This document shows, one piece after another, positions 54,512-63,996 of a DNA stretch of 64,000 nt. The stretch spans positions 1-64,000 of the forward strand of contig JASJBF010000008.1 of NCBI GenBank assembly GCA_030066685.1, read 5' to 3'. How positions within the stretch are numbered: position 1 is the first letter of the stretch; each line of letters opens with the position of its first letter. The position numbers were made by a program, and so were the translations under genes. The notes beneath the pieces were generated by a model. It saw only the letters and a list, made by a program, of their open reading frames with translations. It was not told the origin of the DNA and searched no databases. The DNA comes from Kiloniellales bacterium. GTDB lineage: Bacteria > Pseudomonadota > Alphaproteobacteria > Kiloniellales > JAKSBE01.

Positions 54512-55807
54512 ATGAAGGCCGAGCTGGAGGTGCCCGAGGGCTACAGGCCGCACGACGCGGAGAGCTTGCGCGCTTACCTGGCGGGGATCGACGGGCTGCG
54601 CGGGTCTTTGGGCGGCGATCCGGCGGGCTGGACGGTCGAGGAGGTCGGCGACGGCAACCTCAACCTGGTCTTCAAGGTGCGCGGTCCCGCCGGCGGCCTG
54701 GCGGTCAAGCAGGCGCTGCCCTACGTGCGCCTGGTCGGCGAGAGCTGGCCCTTGCCGCTGTCGCGCGCGCACTACGAGCATCTGGCCCTGAGCCACGAGG
54801 CGCGTTTCGCGCCCGGGCTGGTACCGGCGATCCGGCACTACGACGAGACCCTGGCCCTGATCGCCATGGAGCTGCTGGAGCCGCACATCATCCTGCGCCG
54901 TGGCATGATCGCCGGCAGGGTCTATCCCAGGTTCGTCGAACACATCACGACCTTCGCGGCGCAGACCCTGTTCCACAGCAGCGACCTCGCGCTGGGCGCC
55001 GCGGCAAAGAAGGATCTGGTCGCGGCCTTCGCCGGCAACAGCGCGCTCTGCAAGATCACCGAGGACCTGATCTTCACCGAGCCCTACATGGTGGCCGATA
55101 ACAACCGCTGGACCAGCCCGCAGCTCGATCCCTATGCGGCAAGGCTGCGCGAGGACGGCGACCTCAAGGTCGCGATCTCGCGGCTCAAGCTGCGCTTCCT
55201 CGGCGACTCCCAGGCCTTGATTCACGGCGACCTGCACACCGGCTCGATCATGGTGACCGAGGAGGACACCCGGGTGATCGATCCGGAGTTCGCCTTCATG
55301 GGGCCGATGGGCTTCGACACCGGCGCCCTGGTCGCCAACCTGCTGCTCAACTACTTCGCTCAGGATGGGCACGAGGAACGGCCAGGGGCGCGGGACGATT
55401 ACCGCGCCTGGGTGCTGGAGACGACGGTGGGCTTCTGGGACAGCTTCCGTGCCAAGTTCCTGGCCCTCTGGCGCAGTGAGGCGGCGACCGGCGACGGCTA
55501 TCCGGCCGCGCTGTTCCAGGGTTCGCTCGGCGCGGCGCGCCTCGACCAGGAGCGCAAGGCCTACCTCGACCGGCTCTACCGCGACACCCTGGGCTTCGGC
55601 GCCGCCAAGATGATCCGACGGATCGTCGGCCTGGCCCACAACATCGACCTTGAATGGATCGAGGACCCGGCGCTCCGCGCCCGCTGCGAGGCCCGCGCCC
55701 TGACCCTGGCCCGAGAGTTGATGGTCAACCCCGGCACCTTTCCAACGATCGGCGACGTGATCGAAGCCGCCGCCGAGCTGCGCGGCTGGGAGCCGAAGCT
55801 CGGGTAG
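54512..55807 (+). CDS. mtnK: S-methyl-5-thioribose kinase
   Basis: A 431-residue kinase of the APH/choline-kinase fold that phosphorylates 5-methylthioribose at C1. Diagnostic features are VGDGNLNLVFKVRG near residue 45, AVKQALPYVRLVGESWPL, the catalytic loop IHGDLHTGSI with Asp240, and the metal motif IDPEFAFMGPMGFD with the MtnK-type Asp257-X-Glu259. Length matches the family. Divergent from lacI across operator DNA, and on the same strand as the methyltransferase 55924. mtnA lies at 62491. It could also act on 5-deoxyribose. Confidence 0.93.
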   Translation: MKAELEVPEGYRPHDAESLRAYLAGIDGLRGSLGGDPAGWTVEEVGDGNLNLVFKVRGPAGGLAVKQALPYVRLVGESWPLPLSRAHYEHLALSHEARFAPGLVPAIRHYDETLALIAMELLEPHIILRRGMIAGRVYPRFVEHITTFAAQTLFHSSDLALGAAAKKDLVAAFAGNSALCKITEDLIFTEPYMVADNNRWTSPQLDPYAARLREDGDLKVAISRLKLRFLGDSQALIHGDLHTGSIMVTEEDTRVIDPEFAFMGPMGFDTGALVANLLLNYFAQDGHEERPGARDDYRAWVLETTVGFWDSFRAKFLALWRSEAATGDGYPAALFQGSLGAARLDQERKAYLDRLYRDTLGFGAAKMIRRIVGLAHNIDLEWIEDPALRARCEARALTLARELMVNPGTFPTIGDVIEAAAELRGWEPKLG

Positions 55808-55923
55808 CGTCGAACGAGGGCTCGCGACCGCTTCGCCTTGACGGGGTAGGTCGCCCTGCCCATGCTGCCGCCCGCATGTCGCGCCGCGCTGGCGGGCGCG
55901 CAAGGGGAGGTCGGGACATAAGC

Positions 55924-56391
55924 ATGAGCCGCCTGGAGAGTCATATCCGCCGCTGCCTGGCGCAGTGCGCGTGCATCGAACGGGCGGCGGAGCTGATGTC
56001 CGAGCTGCCCGGCCCGGTGCTGGAGCTGGGGCTCGGCAACGGCCGCACCTACAGCCACATCCAGGAGCACTTGCCGGGGCGCGAGATCTACGTCTTCGAC
56101 CGGCAGATCGCGGCTCATCCGGACTGCATCCCCGACGAGGACCACATCTTCCTGGGCGAGATCACCGAGACCCTGCTCCAGGCCGTCGAGCGCTTCGCTG
56201 GGACGATCCCGCTGCTCCACGTCGACCTCGCGCCGGAGGTGATCCGCGATATCGCGGCCCACTTCCCGAAGCTGCTGCGCCCGGGCGGCATCGCCCTGGC
56301 CCAAGCCGAGGCTGTGGCGGAGGGCCTGGTCCCGCTCGAGCTGCCCTCCGGCGTCGCGCCCGGGCGCTATTTCATCTACCGCGCCGATTGA
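55924..56391 (+). CDS. Class I SAM-dependent methyltransferase, PF12692-like
   Basis: A 155-residue small methyltransferase. The SAM-binding glycine motif reads GPVLELGLGNGRTYSHI about residue 32, and IYVFDRQIA and LLRPGGIALAQAEAV follow. The size and N-terminal leader fit the short family I recall as PF12692, common in Rhizobiales and often beside methionine-salvage genes. Its target is unknown. It is about 115 bp after mtnK on the same strand, so likely co-transcribed. Confidence 0.8.
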   Translation: MSRLESHIRRCLAQCACIERAAELMSELPGPVLELGLGNGRTYSHIQEHLPGREIYVFDRQIAAHPDCIPDEDHIFLGEITETLLQAVERFAGTIPLLHVDLAPEVIRDIAAHFPKLLRPGGIALAQAEAVAEGLVPLELPSGVAPGRYFIYRAD

Positions 56392-56418
56392 CCGGCGGAG
56401 CCGAGCGGTCCCGACTGG

Positions 56419-57444
56419 CTACAGCCCCAGAGCCTCCCGGTAGGCGAAGAGCGCCGGCTCGCCGCCGCTGTGAAGGAAAACGACCTCCTCGTTGGCTTTC
56501 CAGCGGCCGTCGCGCACCAGGGCGATGAGGCCGGCCAGACCCTTGCCGGAATAGACCGGGTCCAGGACCAGGGCCTCCAGCCGGGCGGCGAGCTCGATCG
56601 CTTCCAGGGTCGCGGCCTGGGGCACGCCGTAGGCCGGCCCGGCGTGGCCGGCCAGGACCTCGACGTCGTCGGCTTCGAAGGGGATTTGCAGAAGCTCCGC
56701 AGCCGCCTCGGCGTAGCGCAGGACGTCGGCCTCGACCCGGTCCGGCTCGGCGTCGATGTCGATGCCGAGGACGCGGGTCTCCGGCAGGGCCGCCCGGGCG
56801 CCCAGCACCAAGCCGGCCTGGGTGCCGCCGCTGCCGGAGCAGTGCACGATGGCGCTGGGCGTGAAGCCGGCCTCGGCGCTCTGCCGTGCGATCTCGACGA
56901 CCGTCGAGGCATAGGCCAGCGCCCCGCGGGCGTTGGAAACCCCGTAGGGCACGACGAAGGGCTTGCGCCCCTGCGCCCGGAGCGCTTCGGCGCGGGACTC
57001 GATGGCCGTGTTGCGGTCGCCGGTCCAGGTCAGGGTCTCGATCTCGGCGCCGAAGAGCCGGTTGAGCAGGGCGTTGCCCGAGCGGTGGTAGTCGGGCGAA
57101 GGCGGCGTCACCCGGCCCTCGTAGACGACGAGGTGGCAGGCGAGGCCGAGCTTGGCGGCGGCCGCCGCCACCTGGCGCTGGCTGTTCGACTGCGCCACGC
57201 CGCCGGAGACCAGGGTGTCGGCGCCTTGGGCGAGGGCCTGGCTGAGGACGTAGTCCAGCTTGCGCAGCTTGTTGCCGCCGAAGCCCAGGCCGCTGCAGTC
57301 CTCGCGCTTGACCCAGAGTCGCGGACCGCCGAGGTGGGCGGTGAGGCGCGGAAGCGGCTCCAGCGGCGTCGGCAGATGGGCGAGGCCGACCCGCGGGATG
57401 CGCTCGAGGCGCTGCGCCAGATCGTCGGTCGAGGATCGACACAT
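56419..57444 (-). CDS. D-cysteine desulfhydrase / ACC deaminase-family PLP enzyme
   Basis: A 341-residue fold-type II PLP enzyme. The Schiff-base Lys is in FGGNKLRKLDYVL, the pyridine-phosphate loop is SGGVAQSNSQRQVA, and CSGSGGTQAGLVLG is the phosphate-binding glycine loop. The family contains D-cysteine desulfhydrase, ACC deaminase and L-cysteate sulfo-lyase, which differ by a few residues. Desulfhydrase would release sulfide and pyruvate from D-cysteine; cysteate lyase would release sulfite, which would suit the sulfite dehydrogenase nearby. I cannot decide. Confidence 0.85.
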   Translation of the reverse strand: MCRSSTDDLAQRLERIPRVGLAHLPTPLEPLPRLTAHLGGPRLWVKREDCSGLGFGGNKLRKLDYVLSQALAQGADTLVSGGVAQSNSQRQVAAAAAKLGLACHLVVYEGRVTPPSPDYHRSGNALLNRLFGAEIETLTWTGDRNTAIESRAEALRAQGRKPFVVPYGVSNARGALAYASTVVEIARQSAEAGFTPSAIVHCSGSGGTQAGLVLGARAALPETRVLGIDIDAEPDRVEADVLRYAEAAAELLQIPFEADDVEVLAGHAGPAYGVPQAATLEAIELAARLEALVLDPVYSGKGLAGLIALVRDGRWKANEEVVFLHSGGEPALFAYREALGL

Positions 57445-57592
57445 GTCCTCTTCCTAGCCATCAGGGTCGGCCAAGCCAACGCTTCGCTGCCCACGCCCCG
57501 CGCAGCGCTGCCATGCGCGAGGCCGAAAGCCCTTGGTGGCTTGGGCGAGGCCGGCCAAGCTGGGCGCCTGGCGCGGTGGCGAAGGAGGGATC

Positions 57593-58354
57593 ATGCGGCT
57601 TCTGGTCTTTCAACACATTGCCTGCGAGCATCCCGGGATCTTCCGCAAGTTCCTGGCCGAGGACGGCATCGCCTGGGATCCGGTCGAGCTCGACGCCGGC
57701 GAGGCGATCCCCGACCTCGAGGCCTACGACGCGCTCTGGGTCATGGGCGGCCCGATGGACGTTTGGGACGAGGACGAGAATCCGTGGCTCCGGGCCGAGA
57801 AGACGGCGATCCGCGAATGGGTGCAGGTCCGACGCAAGCCCTTCTTGGGGATCTGCCTCGGCCATCAGCTGCTCGCCGACGCGCTCGGCGGGCGCTGCGA
57901 CTGGCTGAACCCGCCCGAGGTCGGAATTCTGGAGGTCGCGCTGACCGAGGAAGGCCGGGCCGATCCGCTCTTCGCGGCGTTGGATCCGGTCGCAGAGTGC
58001 CTGCAGTGGCATTCTGTCCAGGTGGTGGAGCCGCCAGAGGGCAGCGTCACCCTGGCGAGCTCAGCGGCCTGCCGGCACCAGGCCCTGCGGATAGGACAGT
58101 ATGCCTACGGCATCCAGTACCATGTCGAGCTGGAAGCCGACACCATCGCCAACTGGGGCGAGATCCCCGCCTACGCGGCCGCCCTCGACAAGGTCCAGGG
58201 CGCGGGCGCCCTGGCCCGCATGGACGCGGCGGCCCGGCCCCTGATGCCGGCCTTCGCCAAGAACGCTCGCCGGCTGTACGACGGCTTCCTGCGGATGGCG
58301 CTGGCGCACGATGACATGAGGTCGAACCGACCTCCTGTCCGAATTGTGCTCTAA
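57593..58354 (+). CDS. Class I glutamine amidotransferase (GMP synthase-like)
   Basis: A 253-residue amidotransferase-fold protein. The nucleophilic Cys is in FLGICLGHQLLADALGG, the catalytic His and partner Glu are in YGIQYHVELE, and WVMGGPMDVWDED is in front. A strong GAAGGAGGG precedes the ATG at 57593. No synthetase domain is fused; such proteins may hydrolyse gamma-glutamyl amides. Acceptor unknown. A hairpin lies 25 bp after its stop. Confidence 0.88.
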   Translation: MRLLVFQHIACEHPGIFRKFLAEDGIAWDPVELDAGEAIPDLEAYDALWVMGGPMDVWDEDENPWLRAEKTAIREWVQVRRKPFLGICLGHQLLADALGGRCDWLNPPEVGILEVALTEEGRADPLFAALDPVAECLQWHSVQVVEPPEGSVTLASSAACRHQALRIGQYAYGIQYHVELEADTIANWGEIPAYAAALDKVQGAGALARMDAAARPLMPAFAKNARRLYDGFLRMALAHDDMRSNRPPVRIVL

Positions 58355-58378
58355 CCCTCTGAAAGAAAGCGGAATTCA

Positions 58379-58405
58379 GACATGAAGCCGGATCGGCTTC
58401 ATGTC
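58379..58405. terminator. Hairpin after amidotransferase gene
   Basis: A perfect 11-bp stem GACATGAAGCC/GGCTTCATGTC with a 5-base loop. It starts 25 bp past the amidotransferase stop. No T-run follows, so it could also be a regulatory or protein-binding site. Confidence 0.45.
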
Positions 58406-58652
58406 GTCCCGCTCCAGCAGAGGCGGACAAGTCGGCCCGTTGACCTGCCGGCTTGGCTTCCGGCGCCGGCGTTGTCAGGAACGAGAGCGGCCGCTGGCCC
58501 TCGGCGCGCGCCATTAGCCACGCCTCCGGCCTCGCTGATCCCGATCTTCGGCGCGGATGTATTCGTGCCGCAGATCGCCCAGGTCCAAGTGAAACGTCTT
58601 CCGTCGCGGGCTTCCCCCGCTTGGGCCCAGATCTGCCCGGCCATGGCTTAGT

Positions 58653-58669
58653 GCCTATTCTAAATAGGC
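58653..58669. promoter_or_regulatory. Inverted repeat upstream of the TAXI-sulfite dehydrogenase genes
   Basis: GCCTATT-CTA-AATAGGC, perfect 7-bp arms with a 3-base spacer, in AT-rich DNA 165 bp before the TAXI start. The shape fits an operator for a dimeric regulator. Confidence 0.4.
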
Positions 58670-58775
58670 TAATTTGTCACATTTATGTTCTCGAACAGCG
58701 GCAACCGCTGCTTGTATCACTGTGGGCAGGTTGATATCGTTTGCTCTGACGGCGGCCGAGATCACAAATGTCAAG

Positions 58776-58789
58776 TCACACCCGTGTGA
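58776..58789. promoter_or_regulatory. Dyad just upstream of the TAXI gene
   Basis: TCACAC-CC-GTGTGA, perfect 6-bp arms, located 45 bp before the ATG at 58834. It favours 58834 as the start because the other in-frame ATG (58768) would put the dyad inside the coding region. Confidence 0.4.
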
Positions 58790-58833
58790 TGTGGCTTTCA
58801 AATAGGGCGAGATCTGAAAATAGGGTCATCCAG

Positions 58834-59976
58834 ATGCTAGTCTCTTCAACCTTTCAGCGCAGTATTCGTTGCTTCATAGCCGCTCTGGCGATGTCTTTCA
58901 CCTTGGGCGGCGCGGCCGCGGCTGCCAACCCGGACGACTATCCTGTCGGTGACGTCGAATGGAAGCGATACGCCAACGGTGGAACGGTTCGGATCATCAC
59001 CAAGGGCCTGGGCTGCACCTGTACGGCGATCGCATCAGATATGGCACGGGTCCTGAACGATATGGGCGATTTGCGCGTGCTGCCGGTCATCGGGCATGGG
59101 TCGCTCCAGGGCATTGCCGACGTCATGTACCTCAAGGGCATCGACCTGAGTATCTTGCAGTCGGACGTGCTGGCCTACGTGAAACGCAACAGAATTCACC
59201 CGAATATCGACAACAAGGTTCGCTATGTGACGAAGCTATACAACAGCGAGCTTCACCTCATCGCCGGGCGGGGTATCGAGAAAATACAAGATCTGAATGG
59301 CAAGCCCGTCAGCTTCGATGTCAAGGGGCGCGGTGCCGCCTTCACGGCTCAGAACGTCTTCGATGCCATGGGCATCGTCCCGGTTCGGCTGAATCTCGAG
59401 CGAGATGTGGCGATCCAGAAAATCAGGACGGGCGAAATCGCGGCGGCCTTTGTGGTGACCGGCAAGCCTGCCGACTCCATGCTCAATGTCGAGCCCGGAG
59501 ACGGTCTGCATTTCCTGAACGTCCCCTTCTTGCCGGCCCTTGCCGAGACCTACCTGCCGTCCAAGCTGACCCACGAGGACTATCCCAACCTCGTCGCCGA
59601 AGGGCAGGCGGTGGATACGATCGCCGTGGGCGAAGTTCTCGCGGTCTACAACTGGGCGCCAGAGAGCGAGAGGTACAAGAAGCTCGAACGCTTCGTGGCC
59701 GAGTTCTTCTCCAATTTTGCCAAGTTCCAGGATCCGGTGCGGCATCCGAAGTGGCGGGATGTCAATTTGGCGGCCTCGCTCCCCGGCTGGAAGCGGTTCA
59801 AGCCGGCTCAGGATTGGTTGGACAAGAATACTCCGGCCTCTGCCCCGCCCCTGGCGAATCTCCGCAGCAGCTTCGAGCGATTTCTGGCCGAATCGAATTA
59901 TATCCGTCCGAGCAGTCCGCAGGATCAAGATGCGCTCTTCCAGGCCTTTCTCAATTGGGCCAAGAACCAACAATAG
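58834..59976 (+). CDS. TAXI family TRAP transporter solute-binding subunit
   Basis: A 380-residue periplasmic protein with a signal peptide (RCFIAALAMSFTLGGAAAAA). The domain contains VRIITKGLGCTCTAIASDMARVLN, ISILQSDVLAYVKR-like (LSILQSDVLAYVKR) and ISFDV/RTGEIAAAFVVTGKPADS blocks of the TAXI family. TAXI proteins normally bind glutamate or other acids for a fused TRAP membrane subunit. No membrane subunit is present here; instead a sulfite dehydrogenase follows. ATG 58834 was preferred over 58768 because the extra residues are hydrophilic and precede the signal peptide. Confidence 0.87.
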   Translation: MLVSSTFQRSIRCFIAALAMSFTLGGAAAAANPDDYPVGDVEWKRYANGGTVRIITKGLGCTCTAIASDMARVLNDMGDLRVLPVIGHGSLQGIADVMYLKGIDLSILQSDVLAYVKRNRIHPNIDNKVRYVTKLYNSELHLIAGRGIEKIQDLNGKPVSFDVKGRGAAFTAQNVFDAMGIVPVRLNLERDVAIQKIRTGEIAAAFVVTGKPADSMLNVEPGDGLHFLNVPFLPALAETYLPSKLTHEDYPNLVAEGQAVDTIAVGEVLAVYNWAPESERYKKLERFVAEFFSNFAKFQDPVRHPKWRDVNLAASLPGWKRFKPAQDWLDKNTPASAPPLANLRSSFERFLAESNYIRPSSPQDQDALFQAFLNWAKNQQ

Positions 59977-60081
59977 GCCGATTGAGGGCGGGCGCAGACA
60001 GAGATCAGGATATTTTTCCTTGAGCGCTTGCCTAACATGACGATCGGTCGGCATCCTGGCGGAGATGGCAACCATGTTCTT

Positions 60082-60109
60082 GCCCCGAGATATCGTGATA
60101 TCTCGGGGC
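60082..60109. promoter_or_regulatory. 28-bp perfect palindrome upstream of sulfite dehydrogenase
   Basis: GCCCCGAGATATC, then GT, then GATATCTCGGGGC: a 13-bp perfect stem with a 2-base centre. It ends 36 bp before the ATG at 60146 and may terminate or attenuate the TAXI transcript, or bind a regulator. Confidence 0.55.
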
Positions 60110-60145
60110 CTTGGGCCTTGATCACAAGCAGAGGGAATCTACGCG

Positions 60146-61438
60146 ATGGGTGACAAGCACCAGTTGGGATTGTTCGAGCTCTATGATGAGGATCCTGATC
60201 GGGCGGATAGGCTGCTGTTCGGGCGGGAGGCAAAGCCGGATCGACGTGGCTTTCTTCGGGGTGCCGGGCTCACGACGATGTGCGCGATGGTCGGCGCCAC
60301 GATTCCTTTCGCCGCCAACATGCCCGCGGGCTTCATTCCCGTGGCCTTGGCGGATTCCTCCAAGATCAAAGGCAAAGACGGTCTGACCCTGCTCAACGAT
60401 CGGCCGCTCAACGCCGAAACGCCGCCGCACTTGCTGGATGACGATATCACTCCGGTGTCGCGCCACTTTATCCGCAACAACGGCGTGCCTCCTGAAGACA
60501 TGAACCCGGAGACCTGGAGTCTGACCATCGACGGGCTGGTCGAAAAGCCGATGAAGCTGTCCATCGCTGAACTGAGGGACAGATTCGAGACCGTAACGGA
60601 GGCCTTGACCATCGAGTGCGGTGGCAACGGTCGGTCTTTCTTCGACCCGCCGGCCAAGGGTAATCAGTGGACGCTTGGTGCGGTCGCCTGTTCGAATTGG
60701 ACCGGCGTGCGCCTCGCGGACGTGCTCAAGGCCGCGGGTGTGAAGGACAACGTCGTCTACACCGCCCATGTCGGCGCCGATACGCATCTCTCCGGTGAGG
60801 AAGGCAAGCTGCCCATTTCCCGCGGCGTTCCGATCGAGAAGGCGATGAACCCTCACAATCTCATTGCCTTCCAGCAGAATGGCGGGCCGATCCATCCCAT
60901 GAACGGTGCGCCTCTTCGTCTGGTGGTGCCGGGCTGGCCCGGGTCGTGCTCGCAGAAGTGGCTGACGCGAATTTGGCTTCGCGATCAGGTCCATGATGGC
61001 CCGAAGATGACCGGCACGTCCTACCGCGTGCCCAACCGGCCGGTCGAAGCCGGCGAGAAGGTCGACAAGAAGGACTTTGTCATCATCAACGCGATGCCGG
61101 TGAAGTCTCTGATAACTTCGCCCGTGACGGGGCAGGAGACGTCGGATGGCAAGATCGCCGTGCGGGGCCACGCCTGGGCCGGCGATGACAGGGTCGAGCG
61201 GGTCGATCTGTCGATCGATTTCGGCGCAACCTGGATGCAGACCGATCTGAGCGAGCCTGCCAACCCCTATGCGTGGCAAACCTTCCGTGCCGAGCTGGCC
61301 CTGCCGCAAAAGGGCTACTATGAGGTCTGGGCCCGGGCGACCAGCGACAAGGGAGTCTCCCAGCCGCATGCCATTGCCTGGAACCCGAAGGGATACCTCA
61401 ACAATTCCATGCACCGGATTGCCGTACGATCGGTATAG
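60146..61438 (+). CDS. Molybdopterin sulfite oxidase-family enzyme, SorA-like
   Basis: A 430-residue exported enzyme. The N-terminal twin-arginine motif is PDRRGFLRGAGLTTM. The Mo-ligand is Cys158 in LTIECGGNGRSFFDP. The C-terminal dimerisation domain (residues about 310-425) has VDLSIDFGATWMQTDL and ARATSDKGVSQP. It oxidises sulfite to sulfate in the periplasm, passing electrons to a c-type cytochrome, here the next gene. Related SoxCD-like catalytic subunits lack a few of these features. Confidence 0.93.
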   Translation: MGDKHQLGLFELYDEDPDRADRLLFGREAKPDRRGFLRGAGLTTMCAMVGATIPFAANMPAGFIPVALADSSKIKGKDGLTLLNDRPLNAETPPHLLDDDITPVSRHFIRNNGVPPEDMNPETWSLTIDGLVEKPMKLSIAELRDRFETVTEALTIECGGNGRSFFDPPAKGNQWTLGAVACSNWTGVRLADVLKAAGVKDNVVYTAHVGADTHLSGEEGKLPISRGVPIEKAMNPHNLIAFQQNGGPIHPMNGAPLRLVVPGWPGSCSQKWLTRIWLRDQVHDGPKMTGTSYRVPNRPVEAGEKVDKKDFVIINAMPVKSLITSPVTGQETSDGKIAVRGHAWAGDDRVERVDLSIDFGATWMQTDLSEPANPYAWQTFRAELALPQKGYYEVWARATSDKGVSQPHAIAWNPKGYLNNSMHRIAVRSV

Positions 61439-61525
61439 GCGAGCGGCTTCGAAGGGTCTCCGAAGCCGGCCGAGGGCTGCGAGGGGTAACCGCCTGACGG
61501 CCGACGACAAGACACCGGACCTGTC

Positions 61526-61870
61526 ATGACCGCGTGGTTTCGCTTGACGTTGTTGGCCGCGTCGATCCCGCTCGCGTCCCTGCCATTTGTCTCGGTTCTC
61601 GACGCGGCCGGTTCCGAGACCGACGAGCTTGCGGCGCTCGGCTTCCCGCCTGACGCCGGGCGGGAAGAGGTCGAGATCTATTGCGGCGCCTGTCACTCCC
61701 TCAGGCTCGTCGCTCAACAGGGCCTGTCGCGCGGCGATTGGGACGAGGTGCTTGACTGGATGGTCGAGGAACAGGAGATGGAAGAGTTGGAAGCTTCCGA
61801 ACGGAGACTGATCCTCGACTATCTTGCCCGTCACTTGAGCATCGAGGCCCGACGGCAGAAGCGCAAGTAG
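61526..61870 (+). CDS. Monohaem cytochrome c, probable sulfite dehydrogenase partner (SorB-like)
   Basis: A 114-residue secreted protein with a signal peptide and a single haem site (CGACHS, His as proximal ligand). LDWMVEEQEMEELE may supply the distal Met. SorB-type cytochromes accept electrons from SorA; the gene is 87 bp after the dehydrogenase on the same strand. The sequence is acidic in the middle, suitable for docking to a basic partner. Confidence 0.85.
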   Translation: MTAWFRLTLLAASIPLASLPFVSVLDAAGSETDELAALGFPPDAGREEVEIYCGACHSLRLVAQQGLSRGDWDEVLDWMVEEQEMEELEASERRLILDYLARHLSIEARRQKRK

Positions 61871-61993
61871 AGCGGGCTGGGCTGGCGCCCTGGCCACTTC
61901 CGCGTAACGTTCCCATGCCTGTGATGACGCAAATCTCCTTCGGACGGGATCAGCCCAGGTTCCGGCGACTTGAGAGGTCGTTCTTGGGTGCGC

Positions 61994-62473
61994 TCAGGGA
62001 AGTCGCTTCTCCAGCTGCGGCAACCTGCGGCCCCGGATCGATGCGGAGGGCGCGTCGCCGATGAGAGTTGCGCCCATAGCCTGGTAGAAGGGCAGGGCTT
62101 TGGGATCGGAGTCGATGGTGATCCGCTTGGCGCCCAGGGCCGTTGCCCGCTCCTCGAGGCACGCCCAGAGCCGGCGACCGATGCCGCGGCCCTTCGCGTC
62201 CGGCTCGACGAAGAAGGCCTCGACATCGGCGCGCTCTGCCTCGACGCGCAGATCGAAGAAGCCCAGCACCTGTCCGGCCTCGTCTTCGCCGACCCAGATT
62301 TCTCCCGCCGCAAGCGAACTGGCATCGACGCTCAGCTCGGCCACGCAGGCAAGCATGAATGCCTTGTCATAGCCGTTCGAGGCCTTGGATCTGAAAGCAA
62401 GCTGCGTCAGCGGGCCACTGTCGTCGACGCCAGCGCGGCGCAACTTCAGCAAGGTCGGATCGGACGAGAACAC
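61994..62473 (-). CDS. GNAT family N-acetyltransferase
   Basis: A 159-residue acetyltransferase. The acetyl-CoA binding motif is VEPDAKGRGIGRRLWACLEERA near residue 92, preceded by the strand ADVEAFFV. The late ALPFYQAMGATLIGDAPS is the typical final element. Substrate unknown. It is 17 bp downstream of mtnA on the same strand, so it may be part of its transcript. Confidence 0.9.
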   Translation of the reverse strand: MFSSDPTLLKLRRAGVDDSGPLTQLAFRSKASNGYDKAFMLACVAELSVDASSLAAGEIWVGEDEAGQVLGFFDLRVEAERADVEAFFVEPDAKGRGIGRRLWACLEERATALGAKRITIDSDPKALPFYQAMGATLIGDAPSASIRGRRLPQLEKRLP

Positions 62474-62490
62474 TTCCGGCCCCCTGACAG

Positions 62491-63591
<1,101 letters not shown>

Positions 63592-63702
63592 GCTTCGCCT
63601 CCCGACGGGTGATCCCGGGCACATAGAACCGTGTCCGGCGGTCGACGGCAAACGACGATTGCGATGTGTCGCGGAGCCGGCTCCGCGTGAGCGGAGACTG
63701 CG

Positions 63703-63996
63703 CTAGACTCCGAACAGGTAAGCGGGCTTGGCCGTCTCGAGCTTGGGCCGAGTTTCGAGTTCCTCCTCCCGCTCCAGGGACTTCCTGAAGAGCAGCGAGA
63801 TCACGGCGCCGATCCCGCCGCCGACGACGAAGGCGCTGATGATGCCCGGCCATCCGGGCCCCGAAGCCGGCAGGGTGGCGAACAGCAGATCGATCAGCCC
63901 CATGCCCAAGCTGCAGGTGACGAAGAGCATCGTCCCGCCGAGCAAGGCGACGCGGGCGGGAGAGGCCTCCGGGGCCTTCGCCTGACGACAGGCCAT
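63703..63996 (-). CDS. Small two-helix membrane protein, hypothetical
   Basis: A 97-residue protein with two hydrophobic segments (VALLGGTMLFVTCSLGMGLIDLLFA and WPGIISAFVVGGGIGAVISLLF) separated by a short Gly/Pro loop. The end is charged (KSLEREEELETRPKLE). No family recognised. Start ATG 63996 lies 4 bases from the window edge, so a longer upstream start cannot be excluded. Confidence 0.6.
   Translation of the reverse strand: MACRQAKAPEASPARVALLGGTMLFVTCSLGMGLIDLLFATLPASGPGWPGIISAFVVGGGIGAVISLLFRKSLEREEELETRPKLETAKPAYLFGV

Larger units (their letters stand above)
58355..58833. other. Intergenic region with several inverted repeats
   Basis: Nearly 480 bp with no supported gene. It holds a terminator-like hairpin (58379-58405), a 7-bp inverted repeat (58653-58669) and a 6-bp dyad (58776-58789), all described separately. 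The half near the TAXI gene (58660-58720) is AT-rich and is the probable promoter region of that operon. Short open frames inside lack ribosome-binding sites. Confidence 0.45.

Noticed and set aside
52190-55903. One continuous minus-strand frame across mtnK, lacI and a permease
   Set aside because: Only the last 329 codons match a protein family (MalF-type permease). The rest is antisense to mtnK or out of frame in lacI.
58382-58734. Two short frames between the amidotransferase and TAXI genes
   Set aside because: They overlap palindromes and promoter-like AT-rich DNA and lack codon bias.
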